DNA from: Oxyruncus cristatus
Taxonomy: Eukaryota; Chordata; Aves; Passeriformes; Cotingidae
NCBI GenBank assembly: GCA_013399855.1
Contig: VXAY01000169.1
Span: 1,106,704-1,170,703, forward strand
Length of the DNA: 64,000 bases
Reading direction: 5' to 3'
Shown here: positions 1 to 44,310 of the stretch, in pieces
How the letters are laid out: each line of letters opens with the position of its first letter
Numbering within the stretch: the stretch's first letter is position 1
The notes under the pieces: model-generated
Told to the model about the DNA's origin: nothing
Seen by the model: only the letters and a program-made list of their open reading frames with translations
Database searches by the model: none
Program-made: the position numbers and the translations under genes

Positions 1-3000
1 ACGTGGAGTTGGCCCGTGGGCACGTGCGAGGGGCCTTGGCTGGCAAAGATGACAGGAAACCCTTCCCTCGTGTTCCTCTCCCTCATGGCACGGCGGGAGG
101 ATGTATATCCCCCCGGCACCGAGCGGGGCTGCTCTGTGGTGGCCGGAGAGGATGCTCTCCACCCTCCACAGGCACCAAGGGATGTCCCACTGAGCGGCGG
201 GAGAAGGAGTGCAGATCTGCAAAGGTCTTTGAGGATTCTGTGGGTTGCAGTGATACAGAAATGGGTGACACCACGGTCAGTTTGCACCCAGATTTCCCGT
301 AGCTGCTGGTGAAAGAGCCCCGAGTGCCTCCCAGGGTGGGTGTGTTGGGATGCGGGAGGAACAGCGAAGGAGCTGTTGCAGACCTTGGCTGTGAAGCACC
401 GTTTTTTCCCCTCCCTGTTTCTCTCCCTCTTTCAAATCCCCCCTCTGCACTTTCTGTCCTTCCTACAAAGGCAGCTGTCTCAGAGCGGCTTAGGCTTCAA
501 AGTTCCCAAAATAACAAAGGTTAAAATAAATTAAAAAAAAAAAGGGTCGCTACAAGATCAAGTCAGTGCCCCACTTGCACTTGGGCTCAGAGCTTCAAAG
601 CAGCTGCAAAGAGCCTCCCACAGTGTCTGTGGTTGGGCACCTCAGTGCTTGTGGTCCCATCTTCATCCTCCTGCAGTCACAGGAGATTTTGTAGTAGCCA
701 GGTAGAGGCTGCAGGTAATTGAAAGAAGTGGGGGGTCCAAGTGCTTTTGTTGCCTGTGGGGGCAATTGGAGAAGGTCTCTCGTGGAGGAGGAGGTTGTGG
801 TGGTGGTTGCAGCCCCAGGGCTGTGTCCTGTGCCCACGAGCCCTGTCCCCTGGCCAGGTGGGTGGGCAAACAGCTCCTCTGTGCTCAACGTGGTGCTTTG
901 TGCCTCTGCCGGCTCTGCTGATTTATACAGATCATCAATATGACAATTATATACACCTGCAGGTTTAATTACCTCCATTTTTGTCAGGCAGCGACAGATT
1001 TATGCCTCTATTCAGTTCCTGTAAATCTGAAACAAGCTTGACTAGACCCAAAAGTCCTCCCATTGATCACCATGCACTGGCTGGTCTCTGGCCCTCTTGA
1101 CAAGCTCTTCTTTCAAGAGTGATAAATTCAAGATGCACAGTTAACTTTTTCCCCTTCTACATCTTTCTTCCTCCTTCTTCCGTCTTTTTTCTTTTTTTTT
1201 CTTTCTCGCTTTTCCATCTTTCAAAGCCTCTCCACAGACTTGAAAATGGAGCTTGAATCGGGTAAGAGCTCCTAAGGCACTGAAGAGTTTATGGTGGCAA
1301 TATCCCTTGCCTGCCTTGTCCATCCCAGTATGGGGCCACAGGCGAGGGTTCTTCCTGCCCCAAAAGCAGCATCGGTCCCACCAGGGGAGGTGGGAGGAAG
1401 GGGAGGATCACCTCCTGGAAAAGCTCTTGGCCCTGCTGTGGATAAGTGAGCAGACAGGGTTATTTTGGCCCAGTTCAGATCCCTGGGAGGGCCACCCCAT
1501 CCTTCCTCCATCCCAGAAGACCGACAGGTGCTGGCTGTCCCTGCCCCGGGAGATGAGTAACGAGCAGCTGTTCCCGTTTCCTGTGCTGAGCACACGAGTG
1601 CCAAAATAACCTCTGATTTGCCTGACCTCTTGGCCTCGGTGCAACGAGCACTTACACGAATTAGTGTGCAGGAGCGAGCTGAGGTTTACCCTTGAAGTCC
1701 ACGCCATGGCTGTAACGCATCCCCCCACCTCCCCTGCCAGTCCCACCACCACAGCCTGACCTCTCCCGTACGATACGCTCCGGTGTCCCGCTAAGTGCCT
1801 GGCAGATGGGCTGGAGTGGCCGGCCATTACCTTCCCTGCCAGCCCACGATGGATATAAATAGGCCTTTGCCTCCCCGTGAACACTGCTGGCTGGCTTGGA
1901 AAGCTGCAGGGAATCTTGGCAAGCTCCTTGGGTCTGTAGGGTCTGACGGCACGGAGGGCTGGAGTGTGGAAAGGGGGAGTTGTTGGCTGGATGTTGAGAA
2001 GCTCTCTCAGTGTGAGGGAGCTGCCCTGGGGTCTCCTTCGCTCAGCGAGGCAGTGCCTGGGGGAGCAGAGGGTCTCAGCCTGTCCTTGCAGGGACATGTG
2101 GATGTGGGATGCATCCAAGAAGGGTGGCCTGGGTAGCACCTGGCTGGCTTTGCAGCCACCCTTCAACCCCAAGAGACTGGGCAGTGTGGGGGCGGTGGGT
2201 TGTGGTCCCTTGGCATCTCCAGCCACCTCTGATAATTGGGGAAAAAATGTTAAAACCACAGCATACCTATATACAGTCCTTTCCCTGCTGCAGGGATTTC
2301 CCAAGCTGGGATGTGCCTCTGGGAGCTCTGGCTCAATAGCTGTTGGTGACTCTATCTTCCCTGAATTTGATTCCTTTCTCAGCGCTTCCCTACTTAATGC
2401 TGGTTGAAAGGGAACCTATTGTTGGTTTTTACATGCCTAATTTTTACAAAGTGAGAAAGGATGAATAACCATTTCCTTTCCCACTGCTCCACAGGCCTGC
2501 TGATTTTATGGGCTTTTATCATGTCCCTGCTCAGTCGTTTGCTTCCTTTACTGAGGAGTCCTAACACAGTTGGCTTCTCCTCTTCACAAAGCTGTTTGCG
2601 ACATCTCATCTCCCTCGTCCCCCTCCTCCGAACCTTCCGAGCTTTGCCTCCCCCGTTTCAAGAGGGTTGACCTGAATACCACTTGCAGGATTCGAGATTG
2701 GCTCCTTTCACCAAAGTTGAATTTCACCTGCCCACTTCCTTGCCCGCTTTCCACCAGCACTTCACAGCTTTAGCTTTGAGGAGACTAAATTTAGCCTTGG
2801 TGACCAACTTTGTCATTCGCCCCCTCTTCCGGAATGTTTCTTGAGCAGCCGAGGTCCTGGCAGAGATCTCCGTGGGGCTTCTTGGCAACCTCCTTTCATC
2901 GGGAAAACTAACCTCTTACTCCTCCTCCCCCACCTGGTGAGCTTCAAGAGGGCTTTCCCCCTTATCTCAGCCCCACTTTGGCACTTTGAGCAAATTTAAG

Positions 3001-5641
3001 GGTGGATTTTGACAAGAACTCTTTGAAATGAGTCCACCACCCTTTACAGCGCTGGGCGACCCGTATTTACCCACCTACCAGTTCCTCTGCCAAAGTGTCC
3101 AGGGCAGAAGTGGAATTTACTGGTCTTTAATGTCCAGAGAGCTTTTTGAAGAGGTCGGGGTGTCTTCTGCCAGGTTTTGCTTCTCCAGTTGCTCACCCTT
3201 TTGGAGTGATGGTGCTTGTTCCGGTGGCGTTCAGCAGCTCGTAGGTGAACACCATCTGAGCTGAGGGGTTTGTGCCCTCCATCCCATTGGTTTGCTGGGA
3301 TGTAATTTAGCCAGGGCAGTAATTTTCTATGGCTGATTGGGAGCTCCTTAATCATTTGGGCTCTTCCCATGGAGACCTGAGTTCCCCTCTGGAAAGAGGT
3401 GATGTGATAGCATTGCAGGGTGGGATATCAGCTACAAATGTGGTCCTTTCTGGAGTTTATATGACAATATGCTGTTGTCACACGTTATTTTACTTTTACT
3501 CACTGTCATCGTGTGGGGCTTTGGGGTTTTTGTTTTACATGAGTGTTGTTCCAGGAGGTGGATTTGTCTCTCTTCCTGCGTCTCCTCTGTAGTTCGCAGT
3601 TATGGCAGATGGGACCAAACTAGGAAGACGGGAGCAAAAATCAAACACCAGCGAACGTCCCAGTCTGCTCGTTGTTTTTCCCAGCTTTTGGTCAAACCTG
3701 GCAATACTGTGTGATGGAAAAATAACCTTGGAGGGGGTGTTGAACAGGTGTGGTTGGGCACATCCTTGGCTCCGTGGGGAGGAGCAGGGCAGTGGGGCAG
3801 GTTGTGCTGTAAGGTCAGCAGCTGCAGAGCAGAGCCAGCCAACTCAGACCCATTCGTGATGAATCAGTGTCCTTCTCTCGGGAGACGGTCGTGCGGCGCA
3901 GCGTCACTCCCGGGGTGACGGAGGGGTTGGTTAAAGAAAGGGATGAATTAGGGCTGTGGCGTATTCGGGACAAAAATCCCAGGGCTAAAGCACGGCTACA
4001 GCTTTGAAATGTAACTCCTTGGTGACCTTCCCAAAAGCAAAGGCACCCTGTGTTCCGAGGAGACACCTGGTTACCTGTCAGCCTGGCTACGGCAGCTCAT
4101 GGCTTCACGTGTGCCAGCCTCGCGTGCAGGCATCGTGGTGGGCTGATCTCTCTGACACAGCCAGAGAGAGGCTCCAGGGAGATCACCCGTGCCTTTTCCT
4201 TGAGCCTTTATGTTCTCCCCATATCCGTGAGTCTTTTGGAAATTTTGCCCCAGGGCCGAAGCAGGTTCCTAAAATATAATGTTTGTTGGTATGGAAAAGC
4301 TGGATTGTCTTGGAGAGGTGAAATGACCTACAGGAAGAGCTGGTTTTCCTACCTGAGATTGGAGGCAGGAATAAAAAAAAAAAAAAAAGCAAATAAAATA
4401 TGGATAGTCAGTGATGAATGTGGGTCTTTTTAACAGGCCCATAAAAACATGAATATTACACCATGAGTGATGTGTCACTAAAACTTTGGAATTATAAATG
4501 AGTTAAATATCAGGATAAGCATTTTGACATCTGAATTGATAGTAATCAAGGCCTGAGGTCCCAACAGAGCGAGGGAGTGACTCATGGTGGGAAAGTCTCC
4601 TGAGCCTCTTCAGACACTGGTGACCCTTACAGGAGTGCAAGACTTGCTTTAGCTGAATTGGAGCCCTTCAAAGGATTTGTGAGGTTTAGACATGGAGCAA
4701 AAGCCTTAGCTAATGGGGAACTTAAATAAAAACACAGTCAGGTTCCGGATGGGAAATAAGCCAGGTTTAAATGTTAACGAGGAAAAATACCAGTCCAAGT
4801 CAAAATCTGTGCTCTGCTGTATGAAATGAGTCTGTGGAGACTGGCATTATGGCAGAGTTCATTTGACTTATTGGAGGCATCTATTAGTGCAAAACGCTTC
4901 CAAATGGAGAGGAAAATTGTTTTGCTGGGTGGTTTTTTTTTCACCAAAATGCTGACGTGAGGTTTTAAGGAGAGTTGTTGTCTTTGTTTGCCACAATTCC
5001 AGGGCTCCGTGGGGAGATGAGTACATGGAGATGTGTCCATGGCAGCACTGGGCTTGTGGGCCGTGGTTTTAATGTTGCGCCAGCTCAGGTGCAGAACTGG
5101 GCTGTGACAGAGGTGTTGCCTCCCAAGACTGGGAGATGCAGAGGTGTTGCCTCCAGAAGGGTTGGGTTTGCTTCGGGTGGGATGGCTGTCCCTCGGGAAA
5201 CGAGGTTGTTTGGGATAATCAATAATGAAGCAGGTATGAATCCGTGCACCGCCAGCACCTCCAATCTGGTCGTTTGTCCTCTCCTCAAATCACTCCTCTG
5301 GAACCTCTCCTTCCCTGTCCCTCCCCTCGCAGATGGTTTGGGAGGGGAGCAACCGCAGCCGTTATGTTGAAAGCACCAGCTGGGGCCTTTGGAGGCTGCT
5401 GCTCCTGTAGATATGAAGGACCTGGGCCACATTTGATACCAGGTGAACGCAGCACAGCCTAATTAGTGGTCTCCTACTGTTATTAACCTCTGACTCAGGC
5501 AGGCTATTTTTTAACAGAGGTGCGAGAAGTTAATACTCGTGCTAATGGCTTCCTATCCAAGGCCTTAATGAAAGCCACACAGGGACCAGGCTTTTCATCA
5601 ATATCTTTCAAACTTTGAACTTTAAATTATCCTCTCCCCCC

Positions 5642-5643
<2 letters not shown>

Positions 5644-5671
<28 letters not shown>
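5644..5671 (+). repeat. Poly(T) tract
   Basis: Uninterrupted T run of about 28 nt in intron 1, followed by aaattttt. Confidence 0.9.
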
Positions 5672-5679
<8 letters not shown>

Positions 5680-6359
5680 GGCTTTCTGCCTGCCTTTCCG
5701 CCTCCTCTGGGACACACGGCCCCGTGGTGCCAGGATGACCTGATCTGGCCAGGAGAGTTGGCACCTGCCAGTCCCATGGCAGAGCTGACTCCCTGTGGCA
5801 TCCAGATAAACGGTCCCAGTTGGCTACGTGGGTCACCAAGGGATCCCCCACCAGGTGATGAGATGTCTGCTTGGAGAGCAAGATAAAAGTGGAATGCACT
5901 GGACTGGCAAAAGAGGTAACAGAGAAATGCTGTGGTAGGGGGGAAGCTTGTGCTTGTCCTGGTCTTGCTGGAACCAAACTCCATGAGAACTTCACAGGTG
6001 CAGGAAAACATTTATGTGTGTAACGTTGTCACGTACAAACGGAGTAGGATTCGGGCAGCTGATGTGTTGCTAAGGCACTTGAGGAGAGGAGGAGAAGGTC
6101 CAAGGGTGAAGCCCATTCATTCAGGTGCTGCCTCAAGAGCCTTTGCCCAGGGCAGGAGCAGTGATGGTGGAGCAGCTTTGTCCTGAGGTGTGATAAAGAG
6201 GTCACAGCCTACCAGTTTGGGGTGATGGTGGTTGATTTCTGGGGTGTTTCCTGCTGTCTCTAGCACTTCTAACTTGTGTGCAATGCGGCTGCAGGATCAT
6301 GTGTGATGTCTGGGGAGGAAAGATAATGTACTCAGGCTCTGTGGCTGGGTTGTGCTCTT

Positions 6360-6770
6360 TTAAAACAAGAATCCGTTTTTTATTGGAATACATTTTTCTT
6401 TTAAAAAATAAGCCTGTTTAAATAAATTTGAAATTATGACAACCTATTTTAAGGCTTAAATTTACTATAATCTATTAATCATTTAAATAACTTCCATCAA
6501 GGATTTCTCCTCAAATATTAATGAGCTGGAGGGTGCTGCTTTTACAATGATATGTCAGATCAGGGGAAAAACATCTCTAACTCTAGCTTTCTAAATGTCA
6601 CAATGTCACATTCTTAGTATCTATTATTTTCACTCTCTACAATGGAGCAAATGCTGGTATTTACATTTTTTCCAAATGTCAGTATGTTGAGTTCCTGTTG
6701 CGCATAAAAGCTCTTGCCTTAATTACTCCTAATTTCACATTAGCAGGCAGGTGCGGGGAGAGTGTTTTCT
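6360..6770 (+). promoter_or_regulatory. Candidate regulatory AT-rich island in ASTN1 intron 1
   Basis: About 400 nt of AT-rich, non-repetitive sequence with TCTATTAATCATTTAAATAA and AATATTAATGAGCTGGAGGG. Composition contrasts sharply with the GC-rich flanks. Conservation cannot be tested here. Confidence 0.3.
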
Positions 6771-7140
6771 TCCATTTGAGCTGGTTCATTCCAAGCTGAG
6801 ATGCCATGGGGAGCTGGGAAAGCAGGCAAGCTGGTTTCCCCCTTCCAGTCCATGAATAAAGACCAGGTGGGAGAGGAGGAGATCTGCCGTTTCAAACCCT
6901 CCCGGCTCCCAGGGCCGGCTTTTCAAAGGGGATGCGTGTCCCCCAAGCACGCAGCTCGGCAGTTCGAGGGAATTTCAGGAGCGCTTCTGGCCTCCTGGTG
7001 CCTTTAACTCCTCTCGGTTTTGCTTCCCGGTGGCACGGCGGAGCGCTCGGCGTCCCTCTGCTCAGGGCACTCCAAGTGCGCTGATTACCGCCAGAAACGC
7101 GGCCCGTGCTGAGCACAGACGATCTGCCAATTCGCTCGCT

Positions 7141-7380
7141 GTGGCTAATGTTTCCTTTGATTAATCAAATCAGTTTGGGAGGATGAACCTGGTTCCTGAT
7201 GCAGATTTTGTGCCCCCCCCCCCAGTCCCCGGCAGCCAGCTCACTTAAGGCAGCCTAATGAAATTAATTAACAGCAAATTTAAAATGTTGCTTTTCGGCG
7301 CTGTAATTGAATTCCAGTTTTCATTTGAAGGCAGCATGAAACAAGCAAAATAAAGATGTTAATTTGCCAAGTGAGATCAA
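7141..7380 (+). promoter_or_regulatory. Candidate conserved enhancer in ASTN1 intron 1
   Basis: AT-rich island in GC-rich surroundings. It contains a 14-bp perfect palindrome TTTGATTAATCAAA (7156-7169, two inverted CTTTGAT-like TCF/LEF cores meeting at a TAAT core), GAAATTAATTAACAGC (7260-7275) and GCTGTAATTGAATTCC. No repeat signature. Function is inferred from motif density only. Confidence 0.35.
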
Positions 7381-8378
7381 AATGCGCGGCTGCAGACGGG
7401 ATGGAGCGGGATGGGTCTGGCTGGACTGTCCCCACAGGGCAGGGGCAGGAGGGAGAGTTGTGCCTCTCTGGGAAGCTCATCATGTGTTTTATTATTAGTG
7501 CAACAAAATCTACTATTTTCAGGAAAATTAACTAATGGGCAAATGGCAGGCTGGACCTGATGGCTGAGATTAAGGTGGTGTGAGACGGTGATCGAGGTGA
7601 TCTGGCTGGAGGTGGAGGCAACGATTAAAACAATGCCCATCTCTCCTAGGGATAGGCTGGTGTGACCCTCTCTTTGTCTGAGACCCAGCCATGAGATGTT
7701 CTTGAAATTTTGGAGTCAGCCAGGTGGATTTGGTTTGATTTGGCATTTATTGTCCCCGTCCTCAGCTGCTCCTCCTGCTTGGGGGTCCTCTGCTGCCGTC
7801 ACTCATCAGCACAGCTCTGTTGATCTGACCCATTGCCCCTAAATTTTGAAGTTAAAAGCACTTAGGGAAGGTCAGAGTACTTGGGCAGGAGCTGCAGGTA
7901 CCTCTGCAGGTGTTTGGGCTGAGTCCAGTGTGGGGAACTGTAAAACATGATTAAAGACTGAGAACCTCTGAAATCACCTCAATCAAAGTCAGAGCTTCAG
8001 GTGTGACTGCAGCTCCGAGCATGTTTCACCTTTCACGAAGGATGGGAGAGATTTTGTCTGCAGTAATTTGTGATGTGCTCCCGGTGATCCCATCAGTGCT
8101 GCTGAGAAGTCGTCCTGTATCCTCTGCTCCCAGTGCCTGGAGCTGTGTTTAACATGAGGTGTGTGGGTTAAACCTGCCCACATTAGAGCTGGAAGGATGC
8201 TGCTGGGTTCCCCGCCTCTGGCCCCGAGATGCTGCCAGTGAGTGCTCTCTCCCTGCATCACATCTGGATTTTTTGAGAGGCTCATATCTGGATTGTAACT
8301 AGAAACATGATTTTACTCTGCTTTAACCATTTAGGCTGTAGTTTGTGTAGGGGCAGCCATGGTGCTGGCAGGAGGTGA

Positions 8379-39905
<31,527 letters not shown>

Positions 39906-40737
39906 GGGTTGCGGGCGCCCGCTCTCACGCTGGCCTTCCCGTGGGAGTTTGTGAGGGTTTTATACGTGGACCCGTGGAGGGGGAGGGTGTCGCTGAGGTT
40001 TCTGGAGGCAACAGTTTGGACCGGGGAGCAAAACCTACTGCTCTGTGCAGGACTGACTCAGTATTAGTTTCTTCTTCGACTTGGGCAAAAGCCTTTCTAG
40101 TTAGAAGTCTTGTGGGACCCAGTTTTCTTGGTTTTGTTTTATTCATTTTGCCAAGAGGTTCCTCAGCATCGGTGGAGAGGGCAGGTTGGGAGGGCACAGC
40201 CCTCTCCTCCTGCCCCATCCCTGCCCCGGCTGTGGGGACTGTCCCCAAGGGTGGGGGACACCGGTCACGGGAGAAACACGGTGACACAACCAGGATGGGA
40301 GAGCAGGTGATGCAGGATTGGGAAAACAGAGGCAGGGCATGCAGGTCAGGTGGAGATGCTTATGGGTCTGGCTGAGCTAAACAGCCGCTGGGTGACCAGC
40401 GGGGTTGGGATGGGTTTTTTTGCAATTGTGAAGCATGAGGTCTGGATGAGACACGGGCAAGCGACGGTGCCGTTGGTGGGCAGGGCTGGCGCAGTGTCAC
40501 CGTCTGGGGTGAGGAGAGAGGGGCACTGGTGAGCCCATCTCCTCAGGTTCTGTGCCACGGTCAAAGCCCACGTGTGCTCCAAGATGAAGAGTCCTCCAGA
40601 GCAAAGGCAGCTTGGCCTCGGGGCCGGTGGTCAGCTGGAGATCACGAGCTTTCTTCTTGTGGGACCGCATTCCTAGGAAGTCGACTTTAAAATCCCTTCC
40701 ATTCATTTTTTTTTTTTTCCTTTTTTTTACCCACCAT

Positions 40738-40743
40738 AATAAA
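40738..40743 (+). promoter_or_regulatory. Proximal AATAAA poly(A) signal candidate, ASTN1
   Basis: Canonical AATAAA about 0.83 kb after the ASTN1 stop, preceded by a T-rich tract (40707-40728). Use is inferred from position only. Confidence 0.45.
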
Positions 40744-42774
40744 GACTTTGAAGCAATGTCAAACTGCTGCTGAGAAGAGGCCCAGCCAGGAGGCCAACAG
40801 CCAGATGGTATGGACAGGGTGGCCATCTGCACCAGCCACTATAGCTGTGGTGTAGCCCAGGCTCTGCATGGGGAAGGGAGAGGAGTGCAGGGTACCCCAA
40901 CACAGTGGTGCAGGATGGTGCTGGAGGGCGTGGAGGGCAGGCTTCTGGGGGTATTGCTTGCCTGTGGTCAGGCTCACATCTGCAGCTCTCAGTGGCTTTT
41001 TTTTATAAAACCAGAGAGCTAGGGTTGTACTGGGACACTGGGCTTGGTTCGGAGCAAACTGTTCTCCAAAACCCTGTCACTGCTGATGGTGTTGGAGGCA
41101 GAAAACAGCTTCCTTTCAGCTTCAGCTTCCAGCCAGGTTTGCAGAGGAGGCGTCTCTGGACTTGCCAGCTGCGCACCTTTGATCTGGACAAGCCCGGAGC
41201 CCTACAGTGGGATTTTTACGATGCCTCTTCAGAGAGAAATTTCCCTTTAATTTTTTTTCAGTCTTGGCAGGAGCAGTCTTCAGCCTGTCTCATACAATTT
41301 TCTGCCTCATTCCTCCTCCTACCTGCCAAGGACATGGTTTGAATATTTGCGTGGTGCTGAGAGGGAGGCGGCTGTGCTCTGCCGCCGGTCACAGCCCACT
41401 GCGCTGTATCACAGTACTTTCTCAACAGCAGTTCAGTATCTCGCTGCAGGACCACACCGTGCTCTTCTCTTCCCTTTTAATGGGCAGACCTCTCTCCAGG
41501 AGCAGCTGGCCTGGACTGGGGAGCTGCTGGGAGCAGCCACCAGCTATCACTATTCCCTGGGCATCCCTGTGTGGTTGCTGTAATGAATGTGTCTAACAGG
41601 GGTTATCAGACAAGCGCCTGCTATGTGCAAGAAAGAAGTCTGCTGGATCCTTTTGGCCTTCTCATGCTTGTCCTTATATTTTGATGTGCCTGGTGCTGCC
41701 AAGGGCTTGGGGCTCAGAGCAAGACCAGCACCAGCTCCGTGCACAGGTACATATGGGCAGGTGATCCGTACTGAGCCGCCGCTCCTTTTCCTTTCAGCCA
41801 CCGAGACTCTTGGCCGAGACGCTTCAGTTTATCCTTTTGCTTATCCCAGCAGATGCTGAGACAACTTTTAACTTCCAGCCAGGCAGCTGTCCAGGGTTGG
41901 GCAAAGGGCACCTCCACCCAAGGCCTTGTTGGGATGCTTGAACGAAGGCTGCTCTGGCCCAGATGCTGGTTGGTTTCTTGCCAAGTAATACCGTGCCCAC
42001 TGCCTTTATATGAAACACAGACTGTTTTCCTTTGGGTAGCAGACTCCTCTCTTTCATTGCTTACTAGGTGCAGCAGCAGGGACGGGAGCAGTGCCATGTG
42101 CCAGCCACTCGCTGCAACGCTGCCAGGAAAACCCTGGACACCCCATGTGTTCACACCTGCCTCGGTTACTTTTTCATCTGGCCCCAAGATTTGCACCGAG
42201 GCTCTGCAGAGATTTCTGTTCTGCTTCTGTGCTGACACTTCAAAGCCCTTGCATGGGTGACCGAGACCCTGCAGCGTCATCAGCTGGCTGGGCTGGACTC
42301 TGCTCCCTCGGCTCCAGCTTCCCCGTGGGCTGGGATATGGAGGGTGAGGGGAAAGCCACCTCTCTGAGGTTCTTTGGCATCACCCCTTGCATGGCTGGAC
42401 AGGGCTCATCCATCCATTATGGACAGCACAGTCTGCTGGTAGGGCTGTGCTCTGCCTGGAGCACTGTGGTGTTCCTGCAGCCGCTGTGCCAGCAGGTCCT
42501 GCCAGGGTAGCACATCTGTGGGGCCACTCTCACCGTGACCCAGGCTTTGGGAAGGCTTCCTTCTTGGTTTCCTTACTCTGGCTTTGCCAGTCAGAATTTT
42601 CCCCAAACTTGGATTTCCTTTCCAAAATCTCTCCACTGACACACGAGTCCGTCTCAGACAAATGCCAACAGCCTGCCACGGGGGCCCAGACCAGACCAGG
42701 GAGTTGCACCATGGCTGTGGACCTGGCTGTGGTGAGATGAGTTGTGTGGGGCTTGCTCACCCCAAACAGGTGTG

Positions 42775-42872
42775 CCCTGGTCTAGTGGATGGTGTCCCTG
42801 CCCACTTCAGTGGGATTGGAAATACATGATTTTTAAGGTCCCTTCCAAACCAAACCATTCTATGATTCCCTG
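42775..42872 (+). mobile_element. CR1 LINE short 3' fragment in the predicted long ASTN1 3' UTR
   Basis: The last roughly 100 nt of CR1: CTAGTGGATGGTGTCCCTGC and AAGGTCCCTTCCAAACC, ending ccattctatgattcc. Sense to ASTN1. Confidence 0.88.
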
Positions 42873-43233
42873 CAGAGCTGACACTGCCCACATCTGGCAC
42901 AGGGTCCAGCAGCTGGGTCTGCACAATATTTTCTCTCTTGGACTCCTGATTCTTCCTATGCTGCCAACAACATGAAAACTGGATAAGGCACTGTTTTCCA
43001 TCCGTTTCCTCAACCTCCTTTGCCCCCCTGCCCTCCCTTTATGTTTTATTTCTGAATTAATGGTCGATCATTCACCTGAGATGAACCTCTGGGTCGTTAC
43101 CTTTTCTTTGCTGCGTCCGTACCCCTCTAATAGCATTACTACCTTTTACTTGTCGTGGAGTTATTTAACATATAAAGATGGTTTGGTCCTTTTCTTTACA
43201 AAGATGGCTACAGTTCATGTTCCTTGATGTTCT

Positions 43234-43239
43234 ATTAAA
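43234..43239 (+). promoter_or_regulatory. Distal ATTAAA poly(A) signal candidate, ASTN1
   Basis: ATTAAA, the commonest variant signal, within AT-rich sequence 3.3 kb after the stop and followed by T- and GT-containing sequence. Its distance fits the expected long ASTN1 3' UTR. Confidence 0.45.
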
Positions 43240-43339
43240 ACTCTAATGTGACGTTTTACTACTGTAGATTGAAAGTAGGGTGCTTTAGGGTGAGATAGCC
43301 GTGTGGCAAGAAACACAAAACCCTTCCGGATTACCTTAA

Positions 43340-43372
43340 AAGAAAAAAAGAAAAAGAAAAAGAAAAAGAAAA
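43340..43372 (+). repeat. (AAAAAG)n tract abutting an assembly gap
   Basis: gaaaaagaaaaagaaaaag units run directly into Ns, so the repeat is probably longer than shown. Confidence 0.85.
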
Positions 43373-43562
43373 NNNNNNNNNNNNNNNNNNNNNNNNNNNN
43401 NNNNNNNNNNNNNNNNNNNNNNNNNNNNNNNNNNNNNNNNNNNNNNNNNNNNNNNNNNNNNNNNNNNNNNNNNNNNNNNNNNNNNNNNNNNNNNNNNNNN
43501 NNNNNNNNNNNNNNNNNNNNNNNNNNNNNNNNNNNNNNNNNNNNNNNNNNNNNNNNNNNNNN
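43373..43562. other. Assembly gap (190 N)
   Basis: Run of N. Any open frame crossing it is an artefact. Confidence 0.99.
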
Positions 43563-44310
43563 AAAGGTTTTAAACAACAGCAACAACAAAAAAATCATTG
43601 TAACACTATGTAAAACTCCAGATGATAATTTAACTGACTATTAAATGGAGCTATTAGTAATCCCTGGCTCTGGCAAACTGGAGTGTTTGTTTATAGTTTT
43701 GGTCCTGTTGATGTCATCTTTTGGTCGTGGAAGAAACACTCCCAGCCTTTGAACTTGGGTGAGTCTTCACACAAGTTTAGCATTAGCCTGTCTGCCCACT
43801 GGGTTAGCCAAGTCCCAAACCACTCAGCACACACAGACAGGGCCGTGTCCTGCTCCTTGCCTTGCCCACCTGCTCTGCCGAGCATGGGAAGGTGTGGATG
43901 TCTGCAGGCACCTTTGGGTTTTGGGGGGAAAAACTGCATTTACACATCCTTGGCAAGGGGCTCAGTCTGCAAAACTCCACAGGGGCTGGGAATTTGGGAA
44001 CAGAGTCCAAAAATCTTCTTTTAGTTGTTTTTTTCAGTACGTAAGTTGTATGGGATGGTGCTGTCTGGCAGACTTTTGACAGAGGACTAGGAGCATCATG
44101 AATATTAACAACCTACAAATGATGTGAAAACCAGCGCCTGAACAGAGGTGAGAGCTGCAAAGGATGCCTTAAAAGCCACTCGTAGTGCAGTGTGTGTCTA
44201 ATGCTCAGGCCATCAGGACTTAAAAGGGCTGGTCCCTTGGCCAAGCCCAACGTGTATTCCCACCTGCCCTGCCAGATGGGTGGGAGACCTGGGGAGAGCC
44301 AGGGATTACT

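Larger units (their letters stand above)
39906..43260 (+). other. ASTN1: ASTN1 3' UTR (extent inferred)
   Basis: Non-coding sequence after the ASTN1 stop. Two candidate poly(A) signals define a short (about 0.85 kb) and a long (about 3.35 kb) 3' UTR. The long form is close to the roughly 3-kb 3' UTR I recall for mammalian ASTN1 and ends in AT-rich sequence (43000-43260) that looks like a 3' terminus. A CR1 fragment at 42775-42872 would lie inside the long form. Confidence 0.5.

Noticed and set aside
1408..2304. 298-residue minus-strand open frame in intron 1
   Set aside because: No recognisable domain or codon pattern and no splice context; chance in GC-rich DNA.
43215..43644. Open frames containing runs of unknown residues
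   Set aside because: They cross the assembly gap and are artefacts.
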